From NCBI RefSeq assembly GCF_005239225.2, contig NC_133301.1, positions 9,486,318-9,550,317 on the forward strand: a DNA stretch of 64,000 nt, given 5' to 3'. This DNA is from Populus alba. Lineage: Eukaryota > Streptophyta > Magnoliopsida > Malpighiales > Salicaceae. Below the pieces are notes generated by a model. It was not told where the DNA came from. It did no database searches and saw only the letters and a program-made list of their open reading frames with translations. Positions 11,038-21,778 of this stretch are shown here, one piece after another. How positions within the stretch are numbered: the first letter of the stretch is position 1; every line of letters begins with the position of its first letter. The translations under genes were made by a program, and so were the position numbers.

Positions 11038-11545
11038 TTAGTTTCAAGCCAATCTAATATTAAGGATTGAAATCAGAGAAATAAAAAAAAAAATCCTAAT
11101 TCGAACATGCATGCGAAAGCTGCAAGTCAATTTATTAGACTGGGATAAGCATATAGAAGGCAAATAAAAAAAATAATGAAACCTTATTTTTTAAAAAAAT
11201 TAAATGTAGAAAATAAAATCGAAAGGAAATCAATTTAAAAGAATGACAAAAAAAAGAAAGAAACACAAGTAAACCCAACAAGCCTACAACCTTATGATTC
11301 GAATTATAAAAATAAAATAACCCAATAGAAAGCAAACTTGAAAAAATTACAATACTCAATTCTAAAGGAACCAAATGTTCAAGGATGAAACTAATAAAAT
11401 TTTAAATAAAAAAAGCAATAACCCAAAAAAAAATTCAATCGGGATAGCTGAATTGAAAGAAAAAAAAATTTGACTATGAGGTTTTGATGGTAGAAGCAAA
11501 ATGATATTAAAAAAGGTAATGATACTCACAAAGGTGGAAATAATA
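10848..11545. other. Intergenic DNA, duplication copy A (first block)
   Basis: AT-rich, no ORF. From 10848 to about 11375 it is nearly identical to 47033-47540 in the same orientation, including the phrases TGCTCTAAAAAAGTTAAAAA and CAAGCCAATCTAATATTAA. A (TA)n tract at 10996-11033 is expanded relative to copy B. Confidence 0.8.
10996..11033. repeat. (TA)n microsatellite
   Basis: An uninterrupted AT/TA run of about 38 bp. Copy B has only a short remnant near 47185. Confidence 0.9.
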
Positions 11546-14180
11546 GAAATATACTAAAACTGCTCAGCCTTTCACTGTAGTAATCCACAATAAAGGCTGA
11601 GCACTTTTTTTTTTTTGAACTGTCTTTTACTTTAAAAAACTGTTTTTTTCTATGCCTTTTAGTTTTTTTTTCTTCTTTCTTTGTTTTTTTTTTTTTAATT
11701 TAATTTGTTAATGTTAATTTTTTTATTTAGTTATCAAACTTTCATGACACTGATCCCGGGTTTAACAGGTAACTTGGTTTCACGAGTTAAACCGAATTTT
11801 TTTTTTTGCTTTTTTTCTTTCTAATTAATTTTTTTGTTTACTTTATTTTGTTGATGTTAAATTTCTTTCTATTTAGGTATCAGACTTTCATGACACATAT
11901 CCCAGGTTTCACGAGTACCCGTCCATTTTTTTTGTTTTTATTTGTTAATGTTAAATTTTTTTTTTGATTTAGTTATCATATTTTTATGAAACGGATCCTG
12001 GATTTAACGGGTTAACCTGGTACAGTTTTTTCTTCTTCTTTCTTTGTTTTTTTTCTTTTCATATTTTTTTTTTAAATTTAATTTATTAATGTTAATTTTT
12101 CTTATTTAGTTATCAAACTTTCATGACACTGATCCCGGGTTTAACAGGTTTAACTTGGTTTCACGAGTTAAACCAAATTTTTTTTTTTTGCTTTTTTTCT
12201 TTTTAATTAATTTTTTTCGTTTACTTTAGTTTGTTAATGTTAAATTTCTTTCTATTTAGATGTCAGACTTTCACGACACATATCCCAAGTTTCACGAGTT
12301 AACCCAGTTAATTCTGGGTTAACCCGTCCATTTTTTTCTGTTTTTTTTTTTATAATGTTAAATTTTTTTTTATTTAGTTGTCATATTTTTATGACACGGA
12401 TCACGAGTGTAACGGGTTAACCTGGTTTGACGAGTTAACCCGGGGGTTTTTGTTTTTCTTGTTTTTTTCTTTTAATTAATTTTTTTGTTTAGTTTAGTTT
12501 GTTAATATTACATTTCTTTCTATTTAGTTATCAAACTTTCATGACATATATTTCAGGTTTTACGGGTTAACCCGATTTTACGGGTTAACCCAGTTAATTC
12601 TGGGTTAACTCATCCATTTTTTTTTCTTTAGTTACTACTGAAAAAAAAATTTTATTTAGTTATCAGACTTTCATGACACTGATCCCAGGTTTAACAGGTT
12701 AACTTGGTTTCACGAGTTAAACCAAATTTTTTTTTGCTTTTTTTCTTTTTAATTAATTTTTTTTCGTTTACTTTAGTTTGTTAATGTTAAATTTCTTTCT
12801 ATTTAGGTGTCAGACTTTCATGACACATATCTCAGGTTTCACGAGTTAACCTAGTTAATTCTGGGTTAACCCGTCCATTTTTTTTTGTTAATGTTAAAAA
12901 AAAATTTATTTAGTTATCATATTTGTATGACACGGATCACGAGTGTAACGGGTTAACCTGGTTTGACGAGTTAACCCGGGGGGTTTTTTTTTGCTTGTTT
13001 TTTTGCTTTTTAATTATTTTTTTTGTTTAGTTTAGTTTGTTAATATTAAATTTCTTTCTATTTAGTTATCAGACTTTCATGACACATATCTCAAGTTTTA
13101 CGGGTTAACCCAGTTAATTCTGGGTTAACTCATCCATTGTTTTTCTTTAGTTACTACTAAAAAAAAAATTATTTAGTTATCAGACTTTCATAACACGAAT
13201 CCCGGGTTTAATGAGTTAACCTAGTTTGACAAGGTAACCCAAAGTTTTTTTTTTTTGGCTTTTTTTTTTTTTTGTTTTGTTTAGTTTGTTAATGTTAAAG
13301 TTCTTTCTATTTAGTTATCAGACTTTCATGACACATATCCTGAGTTTGATGGGTTAACCGAGTTAATTCTGGGTTAACCCGTTAATTTTTTTTTCTATTT
13401 AGTTATCAAATTTTCAATACGTGAATCCTATGTTTGATGGGTTAACCTGGTTTGAAGGGTTAAATCAGTTAATTTAGATTTTTTTTTTCTTTTTTCTTCA
13501 TTAGTTTTTTTCTTCTTATAGCTTTTTCTTTTCTTTTCTTTTCATTTCTTTTATTTAATATTTTTTTAATTTAGTTCATTAATATTAAATTTTTTTCTAT
13601 TTAGTTATCGATTGATGCCTTTACCTTTTTTTTCTTTTCTTTTTTTGCTATTTTTATGTCTTTGACTCTGGACTGCACAATGCAGTCCACAATGAAAAAA
13701 GCTGATGCGTTTTGTTCTCTTTTTTTTTTTACTTTTTTTTTTTTAATTTGGTTTGTTTATGTTAAAATTATTTTTTTTTTCTATTTAGTTATAAGACTTT
13801 CATGGCATGGATCTCATGTTTGACAAGTTAGCCCAGTTAATTCAGATTTTTTTTTTATTATTAGTTTTTTTTCTTCTTTGTTTTTCCCTTTTTAACTAAT
13901 TTTTTTTTTAATTTAGTTTGTTGATATTAAAATTCTTTCTATTTAGTTTAATTTGGTTTGTTATTGCAGCCAAACCCACTTAAACTTAAATCATGCAAGT
14001 TTAATATTATTATTAATATTATAAATATTACTCTTAGATCAGACGTTATAGCCAAACTCAAGACTCTTGAATATAGTTTTGCAGAAAGACCTAATACTTT
14101 TAGATCTTAACTTTTTTGATATTTTTTTATACTAAAAAAAAAAAAATTGACCAGCAGCATCGCGCGGGTCATCTAACTAG
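11546..14180. mobile_element. Possible Helitron-like element containing the T-rich array
   Basis: The 3' side ends GCGCGGGTCATCTAACTAG followed by T, which resembles a plant Helitron 3' end (GC-rich stem, then CTRR before T). A short stem TGACC...GGTCA lies about 10 bp before the CTAG. The 5' side (ATATACTAAAACTGC near 11550) only weakly resembles a Helitron start, and no leading TC is certain. The segment is absent from duplication copy B. No Rep/helicase coding is present, so it would be non-autonomous. The 5' limit is a guess. Confidence 0.35.
11690..13830. repeat. T-rich higher-order tandem repeat with GGTTAACCCAG inverted repeats
   Basis: About 16 degenerate monomers share ATTTAGTTATCAGACTTTCA followed by (A)TGACAC...ATCCC, a GGGTTAACC segment and a long T run. 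Monomer starts near 11725, 11870, 11960, 12104, 12255, 12371, 12522, 12654, 12799, 12909, 13060, 13169, 13310 and 13398 give alternating gaps of about 90-150 bp. The series 12104/12255/12371/12522 recurs at 12654/12799/12909/13060, a higher-order unit of about 540-550 bp. Several monomers contain GGTTAACCCAG-TTAATT-CTGGGTTAACC, an 11-bp inverted repeat. No ORF. Confidence 0.85.
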
Positions 14181-14785
14181 TTATAAACTATAAGGGAACA
14201 TTATTGTTCTATTCATGTGTAGTTATTTGTTTATATAGAGAATTAGATGATGAATAACCATTTTATAGAACATCTAATACAAGCTTCTCCATTGGTCTGA
14301 ATGTTTGTGAGTTATTTTCAGACCTCTTGTGGCCAAAAGAATGACGTCTATCAATTACAAGGACTAGCTAATTGTTACCCATTATAGCCATGTTCTTACT
14401 AAATTGGATTTTTAGCATGATTACTAAATTGTTATGATTTTAACAAATTAGTCCTATTAGGCATGCCAAAATTTAGCAAAAAAACAAGCAGAGGCACCCA
14501 ATGGCGACTCCAATCAAGGAAAGAAGTGGAAAGAATACAATGCTCGATAGCCAAACCATTTAAAACTCACAGCACGGAAATCACATCCAGCTTGAGCTCC
14601 ATATAAAGGTAATCAACGTTACAGGCATGGGCATCATATCCAGTCATGAGATAAGACCAAAAAAAAACTTTTATATGGGAAAGGGAGATGAAGCGGGCGG
14701 GTCCCAAAATTAGAGGGCCACATCCAGAAATCACAGAGACCAAATAAAAATAAGAATCTTAACACCTGGCTAGGTTCCTCCCATC
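14181..14785. other. Intergenic DNA and 3' flank of the FRIGIDA-like gene
   Basis: About 14211-14475 matches copy B at about 47796-48045 (ATTTGTTTATATAGAGAATT and GTCCTATTAGGCATGCCAA). From about 14476 the copies part, because copy B has lost the FRIGIDA-like 3' exon. The part next to 14785 is presumably its 3' UTR. Confidence 0.55.
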
Positions 14786-15070
14786 TTATTGAGTGTAGGA
14801 TGAAGGTTGGTAAGTAACGGGTGCAGCAGAGCCGTAATCATATGCCCCATAACTGGTCTGGTTTCCATAAGAACCACTGCCACGGAAACCGGCGGCACTC
14901 ATGTTCTCCGCTGGCTGTGAGTAGAGTTGTTGAGGAACTGCACTGGGGCTTTGAGAGTGATGGTAGGTAGGGTTGTTGAGAGATTGCAGAAGGGCTTTGA
15001 GCGTGGGAGATACCATAAGTTGATGCATACGGGGCTGCTGCAGGGCCCTCGTAGACACTCTGGCTAGGGT

Positions 15071-15477
15071 TGTAAAATTCCTACGTAAGGAATGAAAAGA
15101 GAGGCATGCAGATCAAGATTTAAGCAGAAGAGAATGAATTCTGAAAAGTGAATTGAGAGAATTCTCAATCAGCTGAATTCTGTATTATTAAGCAATATTG
15201 CTTTTCAATCACTTAATACTGTACAAAGTTAATGAATGGAATATATATATATACACGTTTGCTAGCAAGCTCTCAACTAACTGCAACTAAATATCTCAAC
15301 TAACTGCAACTAACAGTAACGGTTTATAACTAACTTTACATTCTATTAACAGTAATTTGTATATATGAAGACTGCAGAATGTGTCTTCTAGGAGGATGTG
15401 GCTGATGGTGGTGCTTCTGCATGCTGCGAGGATTTGTCTGCTTCTGTAATGTTTGTAGATTGTGGTAGATTCCAACA
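15071..15477 (-). repeat. Copia 1 3' LTR
   Basis: 407 bp, TGTAAAATTCC...GATTCCAACA in plus orientation. The pol frame reads across the PPT into this LTR and stops at 15388. Confidence 0.95.
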
Positions 15478-18400
15478 CCCCCCGTCAAGATGAGAATGGA
15501 TATTTATCATTCCCATCTTGCGAATAATTGGAGCAAGGGTGAGGCAACCTAGTGGTTTAGTGAGTGCGTCTGCAAGTTGATGTCTTGAGGGAATATGAAT
15601 GATTTTAAGCAATCCCTCCTGCAATTTTTCACGGATAAGATGACAGTCAAGTTGTATATGTTTAGTGCGTTCATGGTGAACTGGATTGGAAGCAATATCA
15701 GAAGCAAGTTTGCTGTCAGTGTACAGCAGAGCAGACTGGGAGTGTGGTATGTGAAAATCAGCTAACAAATAAACAAGCCATTGAAGTTCACAAGATGTAG
15801 TTGCTAAGGCTCGATATTCAGCTTCTGCTGAGGATCGACTAACAGTTGGTTGTTTCTTCGATTTCCAGGAGATGAGAGAATCACCAAGGAACACTAAGTA
15901 TCCAGTGACACTGCGTCTAGTATCAATGCAACCTCCCCAATCACTATCAGAGTATGCTTTTAAATGGAATGTAGAATCAGCTTTGAGAAGTAATCCTTGT
16001 CCTGGTGTTGCTTTGATATAGCGAAGGACTCTTTCAGCAGCTTGTAAATGTGTGATATGAGGATTGGATATGTATTGACTGAGATTTTGGATGGCATATG
16101 ATATGTCTGGGCGTGTGATAGTGAGGTAGAGAAGTCTGCCAATTAAGCGACGATAGGATGCAGGGTCAGATAAAGCAGGACTGGAATCATGGGTACTGAG
16201 TTTGAGGGTGGTCTCCATAGGAAAGCTTACTGGTTTAGCCCCAGAGAATCCACTATCGGCTAGGATATCTAAGGCATATTTTCTTTGACAAAGAACAATG
16301 CCTTGTTTAGATCTGGCAACTTCAATTCCTAAAAAGTATTTAAGTTTGCCTAGATCTTTGATGGGAAAAGTTGTGCGAAGGAAATGTTTAACTTGATGAA
16401 TGGCTGTAAGGGTGTTGGAAGTAATGATAACATCATCAACATAGATTAAGACAGCTGTGAAGGTTGTGTTTGTTTTTCTGATAAAGAGGCTAGAATCGGA
16501 TTTAGCTTGTAGAAAGCCAAAAACCAGTAAGGAGGTAGACAGTTTAGAGAACCATTGTCTTGAAGCTTGTTTGAGGCCATATAAGCTCTTTTTGAGTTTG
16601 CAGACGCGAGGATCATGAGGAGTTGAGTAACCAGGAGGTAAATGCATATATACCTCTTCATATAAGTCACCATGTAAGAAGGCATTGTCGATGTCAAGTT
16701 GGTGTAAATGCTAATTGTTGACTGCAGCAATGGTGAGAAAAACTCTAACAGTTGTCATTTTCGCAACAGGAGAGTATGTATCAAAGAAATCAATGCCCTC
16801 TTGTTGTGTGTAGCCTTTAGCTACTAATCTGGCCTTGTAGCGTTCAATCTGCCCATTAGCTTGGAATTTAACTTTATATACCCACTTACATCCAATGACA
16901 GATTTGTTAGGAGGTAGAATTACTAAATCCCAGGTGTGGTTCTGTTCAAGAGCTGTAATTTCATTAGTCATGGCTTGTTGCCAATGAGGGATAGAGCAAG
17001 CTTGGTTGTAAGTCTTGGGTTCAAAAGTTAAAGAGACAGAAGAAGTGAAAGCTCGATGTTGGGATGATAATTGGAAGAAGATAAGTAAGATAAGATTGAG
17101 TATGGCTTACCAGGATTGAAGCAATGGGAAAGGTGTGGGTTTTCTGAAGAGACCTGAGCCATGTTTCCACAATGATATTGTTGTAAGTAATGAGGTGGAT
17201 GTTTATTTCTTGCAGACCTTCGGAGTTGGGAGACAGCATTCTGAGGTAAGTTTGTAGGGGAAGGAGCAGAGTTTTGGGAAGGCAAGTTTACTGAAGGGAC
17301 AGAATGTTGAGGAGTGGACTGGGATGGTGGTGGACTGACTGAATCAAAGAATTGTGGAAACTCAGGAAAGACAAGAGGTGTATGGACTGTATTTGGTATG
17401 GATGGGAATGTGGATTCATGGAAAATGACATTGCGAGATATGAAGGTTTTGCATGTTGTTAAGTCTAGCAGTTTGTATCCTTTTGTGTGGGGGGGATATC
17501 CTAAAAAAATGCATTTGGTAGCTCGTGGGTGGAATTTACCTCTATTGTGTGTGAGTGTGCTGGCATAACATAAACAACCGAAGACTTTGAAGTAATTATA
17601 AGTGGGTGATTTGTTAAAAAGAAGCTGATATGGTGTTTGATGGTGTAAGGTCAATGAGGGAATGCGGTTGATAATATGTGTTGAAGTAAGAATGCAGTCA
17701 GTCCAGTAAGATAAAGGCAGTTTGGATTGAAACATAAGGGATCTAGCTACATTTAGTAAATGTTGATGTTTCCTTTCAACTCTTCCATTTTGTTCGGGTG
17801 TTTCAATGCAAGTTGTTTGATGGATGATGCCATGATCTTGATAGAAAGTAGGCATATTAAACTCTTGTCCATTGTCAGTTCTGATGGTCTGGATTTTGGT
17901 GTTGAATTGAGTATGAATGTATATGAGAAAGTTGCTAAGGAGACCTCTGGTTTCAGACTTGGATTTCATCAAAAATAACCAAGAAAATCTACTGTAATCA
18001 TCAACGATTGTGAGGAAAAATTGATGTCCAGAATATGAAGTAACTGAGAAGGGGCCCCAAATATCAATGTGAATTAATTGAAAAGCTTGTGTTGATGTAT
18101 GCATAGATAAGGGAAAAGGCAACCGTTTTTGCTTAGCTAAGGGGCAAATATCACAAATAGACTTATCTGTGGCAGTTACTAAAGAATCAATTTTATTAAG
18201 AAGATTGAGTTTGGAAATAGGAATGTGGCCTAGACGTAAATGCCAAAAGTTAGTGGTGACATTACAGGAGGTGATGAAAGATGTAGGGGATGAGTATGCT
18301 GGAGACTGGTTAGAAGTTCTGTGAATGTGATATAGACCAGATTCAGCTTCAGCATGCCCAATCGTCCTCCATGTGTTTAGATCCTGCAAATAACACTTTG

Positions 18401-18788
18401 TGTGAAGGAAGAACAAGCCAATCTTGTTGTCAGCAGTTAGTCTGGAAACAGAAATAAGATTAATATTAAAGGAAGGTACATAAAGAGCATTGTGTAAAAT
18501 AATAGTTGAAGAGAATTTAACCGTCCCTGTAAAGGCAATAGGCATCTTGTGGCCATTTGGCAAATGAACTTGCTTTTGTTTTGTAGGTAGGACAATGGAT
18601 TCAAAAAGGATGGGATTACAGATCATGTGATCTGTTGCCCCTGTATCAAGTATCCAAGTAAATTTGTTCTGAGGTGAAAAGTTTGTATGACAAGAAAACG
18701 ATATACCTGATGCAAATTCTTGTTCCTTAGCAGAGTGATGCAGCTTTGAGTTGGAAATGCTATTTGCAAGGGTAAGAAGATTTTGCAT
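15388..18788 (-). pseudogene. Copia 1 pol (protease, integrase, RT, RNase H)
   Basis: Protease has [11 protein letters not shown]. Integrase has the HLRLGH...CDICPLAKQ zinc region and the catalytic signatures [15 protein letters not shown] and [12 protein letters not shown] has FKARL-like [27 protein letters not shown] and IYVDD. RNase H has YSDSDWGGC and SRSSAEAEYRAL. The first frame (18788-17028) is in the same frame as gag. A frameshift near 17030 leads to the RT frame, which is cut by a TAG at about 16710 where the family has Trp. The pol frame ends inside the 3' LTR at 15388. Confidence 0.88.
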
Positions 18789-18830
18789 CTGTTCTTGAGA
18801 GAAAATGATGTTGGGAGGTTCTTGTTTTTG

Positions 18831-19892
18831 TTATGAAATAACAGCATTCTGTGCAATAGGTGGTGTTTGATAATTTCTGTTAATATGTGGCGTTGTAGCA
18901 ATTCTTTTTCCTTTCGGCCCCTTCCATCCAGGAGGATATCCAATGATCTGAAAACATTTATCAACTAGGTGTCCTGGATATCCACAGTGGGAGCAAGTTG
19001 CTTCTGGTTTTCCCTTTTGTTTTAAAAATCGTGGAACATATGTTGAGCCTGGCCTGTGATTATGATTGTGGTATTGTCCAGCGGCCATGGCATATGAGTC
19101 AACAGAAATTCCTACTATATTTGTTAGAGACCTTTGACTTTCTTCTTGAAGAAGTAAAGAGAATACCTTTCCCATGGATGGCAGAGGTGTTTGAAGTAGT
19201 AATTGGCTTCGAATTGCAGAGAAGGAATCATGAAGTCCAACCAAAAATTTCATCACATAGTCAGATTGTTGTCGATCTGTTAGGTACTGTAGGATGTTGC
19301 AAGAACATGAATCAAGATTTCCACATTTGCAGTTTGGTATTGGACGAAAACTGATATATTCATCCCATAAGCTTTTGAATTCGCTGAAGTAATCTGTGAT
19401 TGTTTTTGAGTTCTGAGAAATAGAACTTAAGGATTTCTCTAGGCTGAAGACTCTTGGTCCATCACTTCTCAAATATCTAACTCTCAATTCTTCCCAAATA
19501 TCAAAAGCTGATGTGAAATATAGAAGACTGCTGCGAATGTCTTTGGCAATGGAGTTCATTAGCCATGACAGTACCAGATTGTTTGATCTTAGCCATGCCA
19601 CACGTAGTAGTTGATTGTTGGTATTTGGCTGCTTTAAAGAACCATCAATGAAAGAAATCTTGTTCTTTACTGTTAGAGCAATAGTCATGGATCTGGTCCA
19701 TGCAATGTAGTTGTCACCTGAAAAAATTTCAGAAACAAGAAGTGCCCCAGGGTTATCAGAAGGGTGCAGGTAGTAGCAGCTGGAGGAATCATCGGATAGA
19801 TTCATAGTAATGGTGTTGAATGGTTCATTGTGTGCTGTAGAAGCATTTCCTTCAAATTGATCAGACATTTTTGAAGTTTTGAAGATGATCAA
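18831..19892 (-). CDS. Copia 1 gag
   Basis: Capsid-like gag with a Retrotran_gag_3 N-terminal segment (PSDNPGALLVSEIFSGDNYI, residues about 45-65) followed by the UBN2-type region (WEELRVRYLRSDGPRVFSLE). One CCHC zinc knuckle, CSHCGYPGHLVDKC, lies near residues 303-316. The frame can start at 19892, but the second Met (MSDQFEGNAS, 19868) is a more usual gag start. It ends at a TAA that lies in the same frame as the downstream protease-integrase frame. The break is one codon (probably CAA to TAA) and not a normal gene end. Confidence 0.85.
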   Translation of the reverse strand: MIIFKTSKMSDQFEGNASTAHNEPFNTITMNLSDDSSSCYYLHPSDNPGALLVSEIFSGDNYIAWTRSMTIALTVKNKISFIDGSLKQPNTNNQLLRVAWLRSNNLVLSWLMNSIAKDIRSSLLYFTSAFDIWEELRVRYLRSDGPRVFSLEKSLSSISQNSKTITDYFSEFKSLWDEYISFRPIPNCKCGNLDSCSCNILQYLTDRQQSDYVMKFLVGLHDSFSAIRSQLLLQTPLPSMGKVFSLLLQEESQRSLTNIVGISVDSYAMAAGQYHNHNHRPGSTYVPRFLKQKGKPEATCSHCGYPGHLVDKCFQIIGYPPGWKGPKGKRIATTPHINRNYQTPPIAQNAVIS

Positions 19893-20018
19893 GAAGATGA
19901 AACAGAAAAGATTTCGTAAGACTTTAAAGAATATGAATCTTTATGTTTTTACAATGAAGAACAGATTTTTGTAGAGAAGAATGGTTTTGAGTTTTTGAGT
20001 AATAACTCTCTGATACCA

Positions 20019-20425
20019 TGTAAAATTCCTACGTAAGGAATGAAAAGAGAGGCATGCAGATCAAGATTTAAGCAGAAGAGAATGAATTCTGAAAAGTGAA
20101 TTGAGAGAATTCTCAATCAGCTAAATTCTGTATTATTAAGCAATATTGCTTTTCAATCACTTAATACTGTACAAAGTTAATGAATGGAATATATATATAT
20201 ACACGTTTGCTAGCAAGCTCTCAACTAACTGCAACTAAATATCTCAACTAACTGCAACTAACAGTAACGGTTTATAACTAACTTTACATTCTATTAACAG
20301 TAATTTGTATATATGAAGACTGCAGAATGTGTCTTCTAGGAGGATGTGGCTGATGGTGGTGCTTCTGCATGCTGCGAGGATTTGTCTGCTTCTGTAATGT
20401 TTGTAGATTGTGGTAGATTCCAACA
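20019..20425 (-). repeat. Copia 1 5' LTR
   Basis: 407 bp and identical to the other LTR except for one G/A difference in the CAGCT(G/A)AATTCTG stretch. It abuts the primer binding site at 20018. Confidence 0.95.
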
Positions 20426-21023
20426 AGGGTAGTGGAATGGCCCAGAATATCTTCTAGCCGGGCTATGCTGTGCAGGGGGAGGAGCATTCCTGCGGCTGAA
20501 AGAGGAATAATTGTTTGAAAATTTGGCAGCTTTGGCTTGACGATAAGGAGTAGGTCCACTGTCCCGGCCACCACCTGAACCATGGCCTCGCTTGTTTTGA
20601 GACTTGGTAGCAGTGGCAGCTGACGTACCCCTCTTCCTCTCTGCTTTGGTTTTTTCAAGCAGAGAAGCCCGTTTTCTCAAGCTGTCAAGGGAAAATTCTG
20701 ATTCAAGCTTATGATCTTCCACACATTTGATGATTGCTTTAATAGAATTCAACTCCAAGGTACTTGACTCATCCTGCCAAAAAATTAATAAGACTCAAAT
20801 ATTTCATGTCATTAGAATTACACAATGTAGATAGAGATTAGACACACCGTTGCAGCTACACTATAATTGCCATTCTTCAAGACAGTAGTTGTGATCTTCT
20901 TGGAATTCTTAAGATATGACTTGAGTAGAGATACAGGAGAAAATCTTTTCGTCAAACCAGATTCAGAAGCAAAATATACAGCCTCTATCTCTTTCCCATT
21001 CTTCACCAATTCATCAATTATAT

Positions 21024-21570
21024 CTGCAAAACAATTTATGATTGAAAAAAGTTTAACCCCATAAACACTTGTTTGAACTCTCAGCTAAACTAAGTACATA
21101 CATATACACAGTGATAAGTCATATCTTGAAACCAGTACTCGGGCTCATACACTACTTAACTACCTCTCATGAGGAGAGGAATGAGGCAGGTTTGGTTCAT
21201 ATGAACTAAGAAATAAGCAAGAAAGATATTCTGTTAACTAACCTTAAATGATGATTAGGATTATTACTCCTGGGAATACAGAAAACTTTTTGAGAGATTG
21301 ACCAAATCAGTCATTGTTATTATCTGAAGTCACAACACAGATAAACTCTGCCTACCAAAATAAGAGGTTTGCTAACAAAGTTGCATGCACAATTTAAAGG
21401 GGATCCAGCCCCTGTTGGAATGGCAAACCAATAAAATTAACAGACTTTTTTTTTCTTTGACAAATGGTTGATGAGAACCATTGAACACTTAAAGAGTCTA
21501 GTTCAATTAAGCGTACAAAGAACATTCTTCAGAAAAGGAAATAAGCAGTTCTATCCACAATGGTGTAAGC
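21024..21570. other. FRIGIDA-like upstream intron/intergenic, duplication copy A
   Basis: No ORF. It matches copy B at 48323-48438 plus 51209-51624, where copia 4 has inserted at AGTAC. The uninterrupted CCAGTACTCGGGCTCATAC near 21135 is the empty site for that element. Confidence 0.75.
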
Positions 21571-21719
21571 AGTTAAGTTCTGTAGCAAGATTGAATTAAT
21601 GTATATTATGCTTGGCTGCAAATCACAGCAGCCCTTCTTTGATATTTATAACATTAGGGTTGTGTACAATACAAGGGTGGAATGTACTATACATGATAAT
21701 TATTCCTATACTAGGTATT

Positions 21720-21753
<34 letters not shown>

Positions 21754-21778
21754 ACTCTTTCCATAATATGCCCCGTCA
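21571..21778 (-). repeat. Copia 2 3' LTR
   Basis: 208 bp, AGTTAAGTTCTG...CCATAATA in plus orientation, with an expanded (TA)n tract (about 21724-21752). A GACGGGGCA-type PPT lies just inside. Confidence 0.92.

Larger units (their letters stand above)
15071..20425 (-). mobile_element. Ty1/copia retrotransposon 1, full length, in the FRIGIDA-like gene
   Basis: Two 407-bp LTRs (15071-15477 and 20019-20425) flank a 4.5-kb interior. Target duplication is AGGGT on both sides. On the minus strand the 5' LTR is followed directly by TGGTATCAGAG (20018-20008), the usual initiator-methionine tRNA primer site, and a G-run PPT (15483-15478) precedes the 3' LTR. Domain order is gag, protease, integrase, RT, RNase H, which defines copia. 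The LTRs differ at only one base that I can find, so the insertion is recent. Yet the coding frame has two nonsense codons and one frameshift. Confidence 0.95.
14786..21023 (-). pseudogene. FRIGIDA-like protein (FRL3-type) 3' fragment split by a copia element
   Basis: Exon 21023-20848 encodes DELVKNGKEIEAVYFASESG and VSLLKSYLKNSKK. Exon 20773-20426 encodes IKAIIKCVEDHKLESEFSLD, LRKRASLLEKTKAERKR and a basic Gly/Arg-rich stretch. The last part resumes at 15070 with YPSQSVYEGPAAAPYAS and ends at 14786 with SYGAYDYGSAAPVTYQPSS. Acceptor and donor sites are intact and in phase. FRIGIDA-like proteins are plant coiled-coil nuclear proteins related to the flowering regulator FRIGIDA. The gene is broken by the copia insertion at 15071-20425 (target duplication AGGGT at 15066-15070 and 20426-20430) and by a 1-nt type frameshift near 14955-14975. 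The large N-terminal FRIGIDA domain is not found up to 30600, so it is also 5'-truncated here. Confidence 0.75.
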
